Shown here: piece by piece, positions 6,655 through 9,409 of the stretch
Layout of the letters: the number at the start of each line of letters is the position of its first letter
How positions within the stretch are numbered: the first letter of the stretch is position 1
Assembly: GCA_023430325.1 (NCBI GenBank)
Contig: JAEZAU010000174.1
Coordinates: 1-9,409 of the forward strand
DNA length: 9,409 bases
Source of the DNA: Bacteroidota bacterium
GTDB lineage: Bacteria > Bacteroidota > Bacteroidia > Flavobacteriales_F > PHOS-HE28
Direction: 5' to 3'
Translations under genes and position numbers: made by a program
The notes under the pieces: generated by a model
Database searches by the model: none
The model's input: the letters and a program-made list of their open reading frames with translations, nothing else
Told to the model about the DNA's origin: nothing

Positions 6655-7407
6655 GCGGATCCGCCGCGCCACCTCGTCCCAATTCACCACGTTCCACCAG
6701 TTCTCAATGTATTCCGCGCGCTTGTTCTGGTATTTCAGGTAGTACGCGTGTTCCCATACATCCAGCGCCAGCAAAGGCTTTCCTTTGAAGTCGCTCACGT
6801 CCATGAGCGGATTGTCCTGGTTCGGCGTGGATCCGATCTCCAGGTCGCCATTGCGTTCCACCAGCCAGACCCAGCCGCTTCCGAATCGATCCATTCCGGC
6901 CTTGGTGAACTGCTCCTTGAATTTGTCGAACGATCCGAAGGAGCCACTGATCGCATCGGCAACGATACCTGTAGGGGCACCGCCACCATTCGGCTTCATC
7001 ATCTGCCAGAACGCATTGTGGTTGTACACGCCACCGCCATTGTTGCGTGCCTTCGCGCTCAACTTGCCGATGGCACTGAAGAATTCCTTCTCATTGGCCG
7101 CATCGATCTTCTCCTCTTCAAGCGCTTCCTTCAATTTCGATTCGTACGCGGCGTGATGCTTCGTGTAATGCAGCTCCATCGTTTGCGCATCGATGTGTGG
7201 TTCCAGCGCGTTGAATGCATACGGCAGCTCGATGCGTGACATTTCGAGCTTCACGGACTCTGCAACATCAACATCGGGAGTTCCATCCACTGTTGCTGTC
7301 GGATCGCTGCACCCATAGGCCTGCAGGATCGTGGGGCCCAGGAAGAACGTCCCGAAAGTGGCCTTCAATGAATTGGACAGGAATCTCTTGCGATCGATCG
7401 GCTCCAT
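6652..7407 (-). CDS. Exported Mn-type superoxide dismutase
   Basis: This enzyme converts superoxide to oxygen and hydrogen peroxide. Residues ~53-251 are a complete Fe/Mn SOD, with metal ligands H80 (MELHYTKHH), H130 (YNHNAFW), D216 and H220 (DVWEHAYY). Second-sphere residues point to manganese: Gln197 in PNQDNPL matches Gln146 of E. coli MnSOD, and GGG at 124-126 has Gly where FeSOD has Gln. Unlike cytosolic SODs it carries a ~50-residue leader: RKRFL (6-10), a hydrophobic stretch, then LQAYGC with C33. This looks like a Tat-type signal (RK in place of RR) with a lipobox-like cysteine, so the enzyme may be exported folded and lipid-anchored. The lipobox is not canonical. A flexible linker (SDPTATVDGTPDVDVAE) precedes the enzyme domain. 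The biotin carrier gene ends 41 bp upstream on the same strand. Confidence 0.94.
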   Translation of the reverse strand: MEPIDRKRFLSNSLKATFGTFFLGPTILQAYGCSDPTATVDGTPDVDVAESVKLEMSRIELPYAFNALEPHIDAQTMELHYTKHHAAYESKLKEALEEEKIDAANEKEFFSAIGKLSAKARNNGGGVYNHNAFWQMMKPNGGGAPTGIVADAISGSFGSFDKFKEQFTKAGMDRFGSGWVWLVERNGDLEIGSTPNQDNPLMDVSDFKGKPLLALDVWEHAYYLKYQNKRAEYIENWWNVVNWDEVARRIR

Positions 7408-7425
7408 GATGATTGGATTGAGCCG

Positions 7426-7433
7426 TGAAGTTA
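7426..7433 (-). promoter_or_regulatory. Possible -7-like box for the superoxide dismutase gene
   Basis: The minus strand reads TAACTTCA, 18 bases before the ATG at 7407, in the 41-bp gap after the biotin carrier gene. It differs by one base from the box proposed for that gene (TAACTTCG). It may give the dismutase its own promoter in addition to read-through. Confidence 0.3.
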
Positions 7434-7448
7434 GTGCCTTGTTGAACG

Positions 7449-7961
7449 CTACGCGAAGCTGATCAGCAATTGGCCTTTTTCCACGGCCTTTCCTTTCTCG
7501 GCGTGTATCGTCTTCACTACACCATCACCCGGGCTCTTGATCAGGTTCTCCATCTTCATCGCTTCGAGGATCAGCAGGGGGTCGTTCTTCTTCACGGCAT
7601 CGCCTGCCTTGGCCATGATGTTCAACACCATGCCAGGCATCGGTGCTTTGATCTCACTCACCTTCTGCATGGCCTTGTCCAGCCCGAGCGTGCGCATCAT
7701 GCGCTCCTGCTCGTCCTGCAGCTTCACCACATACGTCTTTCCGCCGATCCGCATGCGGACCGTGCGGTTCTCAGTATCATGTTTCAAGACCAGAACGCGA
7801 TGGCTCTTTCCGTTCCGGACAATGCTGAACATGGAGGGGCCGGTCTTCACCAGATCGACATTCTCATCGCCCGGAAGCGTCCACGGCGCAGAAGCGGATG
7901 CCCGTTCCAACACGATCTCCCCATCCTGATCGTTCACGGTGGCGAAAAGTTTTCGGGCCAT
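7449..7961 (-). CDS. Biotin carboxyl carrier (biotinyl/lipoyl attachment) protein
   Basis: This cytoplasmic protein carries carboxylated biotin between the biotin carboxylase and carboxyltransferase of an acyl-CoA carboxylase. Of its 170 aa, the C-terminal ~70 residues form the biotinyl domain: IKAPMPGMVLNIMAKAGD (104-121), then EAMKMEN (133-139) with K136 as the biotinylated lysine, and the closing strand VEKGQLLISFA. Residues 1-~95 are a beta-rich domain (DGEIVLERA..., VRMRIGGKTYVVKL) of the kind fused to biotin carriers of acetyl-/propionyl-CoA carboxylases, not the Pro/Ala-rich linker of E. coli AccB. Specificity cannot be read from this subunit, so I give no symbol. No carboxylase or carboxyltransferase gene is adjacent in the window. 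A -7-like box sits 4 bases before the ATG. The gene diverges from the secreted repeat protein across 77 bp. Confidence 0.92.
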   Translation of the reverse strand: MARKLFATVNDQDGEIVLERASASAPWTLPGDENVDLVKTGPSMFSIVRNGKSHRVLVLKHDTENRTVRMRIGGKTYVVKLQDEQERMMRTLGLDKAMQKVSEIKAPMPGMVLNIMAKAGDAVKKNDPLLILEAMKMENLIKSPGDGVVKTIHAEKGKAVEKGQLLISFA

Positions 7962-7965
7962 GGGG

Positions 7966-7973
7966 CGAAGTTA
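7966..7973 (-). promoter_or_regulatory. -7-like box for the biotin carrier gene
   Basis: The minus strand reads TAACTTCG followed by CCCC and then the ATG at 7961. It is one mismatch from TAnnTTTG. With only 4 bases between box and start codon, the mRNA would be leaderless or nearly so. Confidence 0.4.
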
Positions 7974-7990
7974 GGGAGGGTGGAGCAGCG

Positions 7991-7998
7991 TATTTTCG
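7991..7998 (+). promoter_or_regulatory. -7-like box for the secreted repeat protein gene
   Basis: TATTTTCG is one mismatch from TAnnTTTG and identical to the box at 4301-4308. It leaves a leader of roughly 35-40 bases before the ATG at 8039, longer than for other genes here. No -33 element is seen. Confidence 0.35.
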
Positions 7999-8038
7999 AT
8001 CGACAGTGTCTTACGCACGAACATCCAATTGATCGGCC

Positions 8039-9409
8039 ATGAAAAAATTGTACTCCTTGATCTTACTCAGCCCGTTCACGATCACAGTTCATGCGCAGAT
8101 CGATATTGAGGTTTTCCATGCGGCTTGCGGCGGCAATACAGGATCGGCGTGGGCTGGCCTCGATACGACACAATTCGGAACTCCGCCCTACACATGGCTG
8201 TGGTCACCGGGACCGGGCGCAGGACAAGGAACTGACCATGCGACAGGTCTGGCGCCGGGAGACTATACATTGACGGTTACTGATTCTCAGGGAGACATTA
8301 CCCAGGAGCAATTCACGATACTCGCATTGCCTGGATTGAATGCCGAAGGTGGCGTGATCGATACAGTCATCACCTGCAATGTCGATTGCGCCGGTTCAGT
8401 GGGGCTTTTCTATTCCCCGAATGGCATGGGTGGGGTGGGGCCGTATACAGCTACAAGCACCGCCACAGGTGCGAACATCCAGGTCTCTGAAAGTTATCTC
8501 TCGGTCAGCAGCCTTTGCGCTGGTGGTCCTTATACAGTGGATGTGAGCGATTCGCAGGGATGCACTTCCACCTATACGATCGAAGAAGTAGTGTTGCTGC
8601 AACCTGAATTGTCCTTGCTCGATGTTGAAGTGACCCCAAGCTGCCCGAACGGATCGACAGGATCAATTACCCTCATATTTGATTCTCCTACGAACGTGTA
8701 CGGTGGGCCATTGGTCTCCGGCAGTGGATCGGATCAGTATCTCTTTACCGATCTACCAGCGGGAACGTATGATGTCGTGTTCATGTCGCCGGATTGGACC
8801 TGTTACGATTCAACGAGCATGGAGATCGAAATACCCGTTTCCATGGATGGCTGCGGAACGATCATGGGTACGGTTTATGCCGATCTCAATGGCGATTGTG
8901 TGCAGCAGATCGATGAGCCAGGCCTTCCATTACGAACGATCGCGATCACAACCGATCCTTTTGAATATGTCATGACCGACGCAAGTGGTAATTACAGCCG
9001 CGATAGGCTTTTCGGCCAGCATGAAATGCAGTTCTTCGATCCTGATTATTCGACGATCTGTCCCGGTTCAATGCCGATCGGTCTTGAATTGACGCAGACA
9101 GATCCGATCGTAACGCAGGATATCGCAATGCAATACAATTTGGGTGGACCGGATGCTTATGTACATATGGCTACATCGGCACCTCGGATAGGAGATTCCA
9201 CCGTCGTATGGATCACTGTGAACAACGACAGTCCATATTCCATTCCGGCATCATCGATCGAACTGACGTTCCCTGACATCTTCACTTTCTCATCTGCCAC
9301 GATCACTCCGACTTCGATCGGTTCCACGATCGAATGGCCGGTGCCGGAACTCGAGCCGTTCACCGATTGGCAGGTCTCTGTAAGATTCACGGTGCCTTTG
9401 GATGTGACG
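8039..9409 (+). CDS. Large secreted repeat protein (SprB-like and SdrD-B-like domains), 3' truncated
   Basis: The frame is open for 457 codons and runs off the window end. A signal peptide covers residues 1-20 (MKKLYSLILL ... TVHAQ). Three repeats of the SprB type follow at about 27-95, 110-182 and 195-268. They share a pattern of GG..PYT, a late L..(A/L)G.Y motif (GLAPGDYTLTVTDSQG, LCAGGPYTVDVSDSQGC, LPAGTYDVVF) and paired cysteines. Residues ~271-333 resemble an SdrD B-like (Cna-B-like) domain: GTVYADLNGDCVQQIDEPGL has a DxNxD...DE acidic loop that may bind calcium, followed by TDASGNYS. Residues ~365-457 look like a DUF11-type beta-sandwich (VWITVNNDSPYSI). Such proteins in Bacteroidota are usually exported by the type IX system and anchored at the surface. 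The sorting domain expected at the C-terminus lies outside the window, so that route is inferred. Adhesion or gliding is possible, not shown. Confidence 0.88.
   Translation, partial: MKKLYSLILLSPFTITVHAQIDIEVFHAACGGNTGSAWAGLDTTQFGTPPYTWLWSPGPGAGQGTDHATGLAPGDYTLTVTDSQGDITQEQFTILALPGLNAEGGVIDTVITCNVDCAGSVGLFYSPNGMGGVGPYTATSTATGANIQVSESYLSVSSLCAGGPYTVDVSDSQGCTSTYTIEEVVLLQPELSLLDVEVTPSCPNGSTGSITLIFDSPTNVYGGPLVSGSGSDQYLFTDLPAGTYDVVFMSPDWTCYDSTSMEIEIPVSMDGCGTIMGTVYADLNGDCVQQIDEPGLPLRTIAITTDPFEYVMTDASGNYSRDRLFGQHEMQFFDPDYSTICPGSMPIGLELTQTDPIVTQDIAMQYNLGGPDAYVHMATSAPRIGDSTVVWITVNNDSPYSIPASSIELTFPDIFTFSSATITPTSIGSTIEWPVPELEPFTDWQVSVRFTVPLDVT

Noticed and set aside
6655..6664. Perfect palindrome GCGGATCCGC after the lpxD stop, considered as a bidirectional terminator
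   Set aside because: It has no loop-forming spacer, would make a stem of only about three pairs, has no T-run, and lies inside the dismutase coding region.
7470..8042. Plus-strand frame of 190 codons opposite the biotin carrier gene
   Set aside because: The minus strand encodes a complete biotinyl domain with EAMKMEN. The plus frame is His-rich with no domain and overlaps the whole gene and the divergent spacer.
1..9409. Search for a defence, mobile or CRISPR system
   Set aside because: No transposase, integrase, nuclease-helicase pairing, toxin-antitoxin pair, spaced repeats or tRNA-linked attachment site is seen. Recognised genes are housekeeping or envelope functions.

Overview
The window is an ordinary chromosomal segment from a member of the Bacteroidota, most likely a Flavobacteriales-type lineage with unusually high GC (mid-50s percent by eye). 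The pointers are a secreted protein with SprB-like and SdrD-B-like repeats typical of type IX secretion cargo, a short DUF1232-like membrane protein, a PA-M28-PDZ exported peptidase, AT-rich boxes resembling the Bacteroidota -7 promoter element TAnnTTTG, and no obvious Shine-Dalgarno sequences. I see no rRNA, tRNA, CRISPR array, transposase, prophage gene or recognisable defence system.

Layout: the 3' half of lysS (+) meets a small DUF1232-like membrane protein (-). A two-gene unit follows (+): an exported M28 metallopeptidase and gpsA, overlapping by one base. It converges on an uncharacterised exported four-cysteine protein (-), which shares a 41-bp divergent spacer with an uncharacterised 78-aa protein (+). 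That small gene converges with a family 2 glycosyltransferase (-) carrying an extra C-terminal domain. The glycosyltransferase diverges from lpxD (+), which converges on an exported Mn-type superoxide dismutase (-). A biotin carboxyl carrier protein (-) lies upstream of the dismutase. Last is the start of a large secreted repeat protein (+), which runs off the window.

The genes do not form one pathway. The shared theme is the cell envelope and exported proteins: lpxD (lipid A), gpsA (phospholipid backbone), the glycosyltransferase, the peptidase, the dismutase and the repeat protein. lysS and the biotin carrier are housekeeping genes. No gene-free stretch exceeds 100 bp.

The signals not explained by gene content are at the sequence level. 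GATC is several-fold over-represented. Three of the four convergent gene pairs abut with no spacer at the same hexamer, TGATCA, and the fourth is separated by 4 bp. Several genes have -7-like boxes only 4-8 bases before the start codon, which suggests near-leaderless mRNAs. I did not find a convincing new multi-gene system here.
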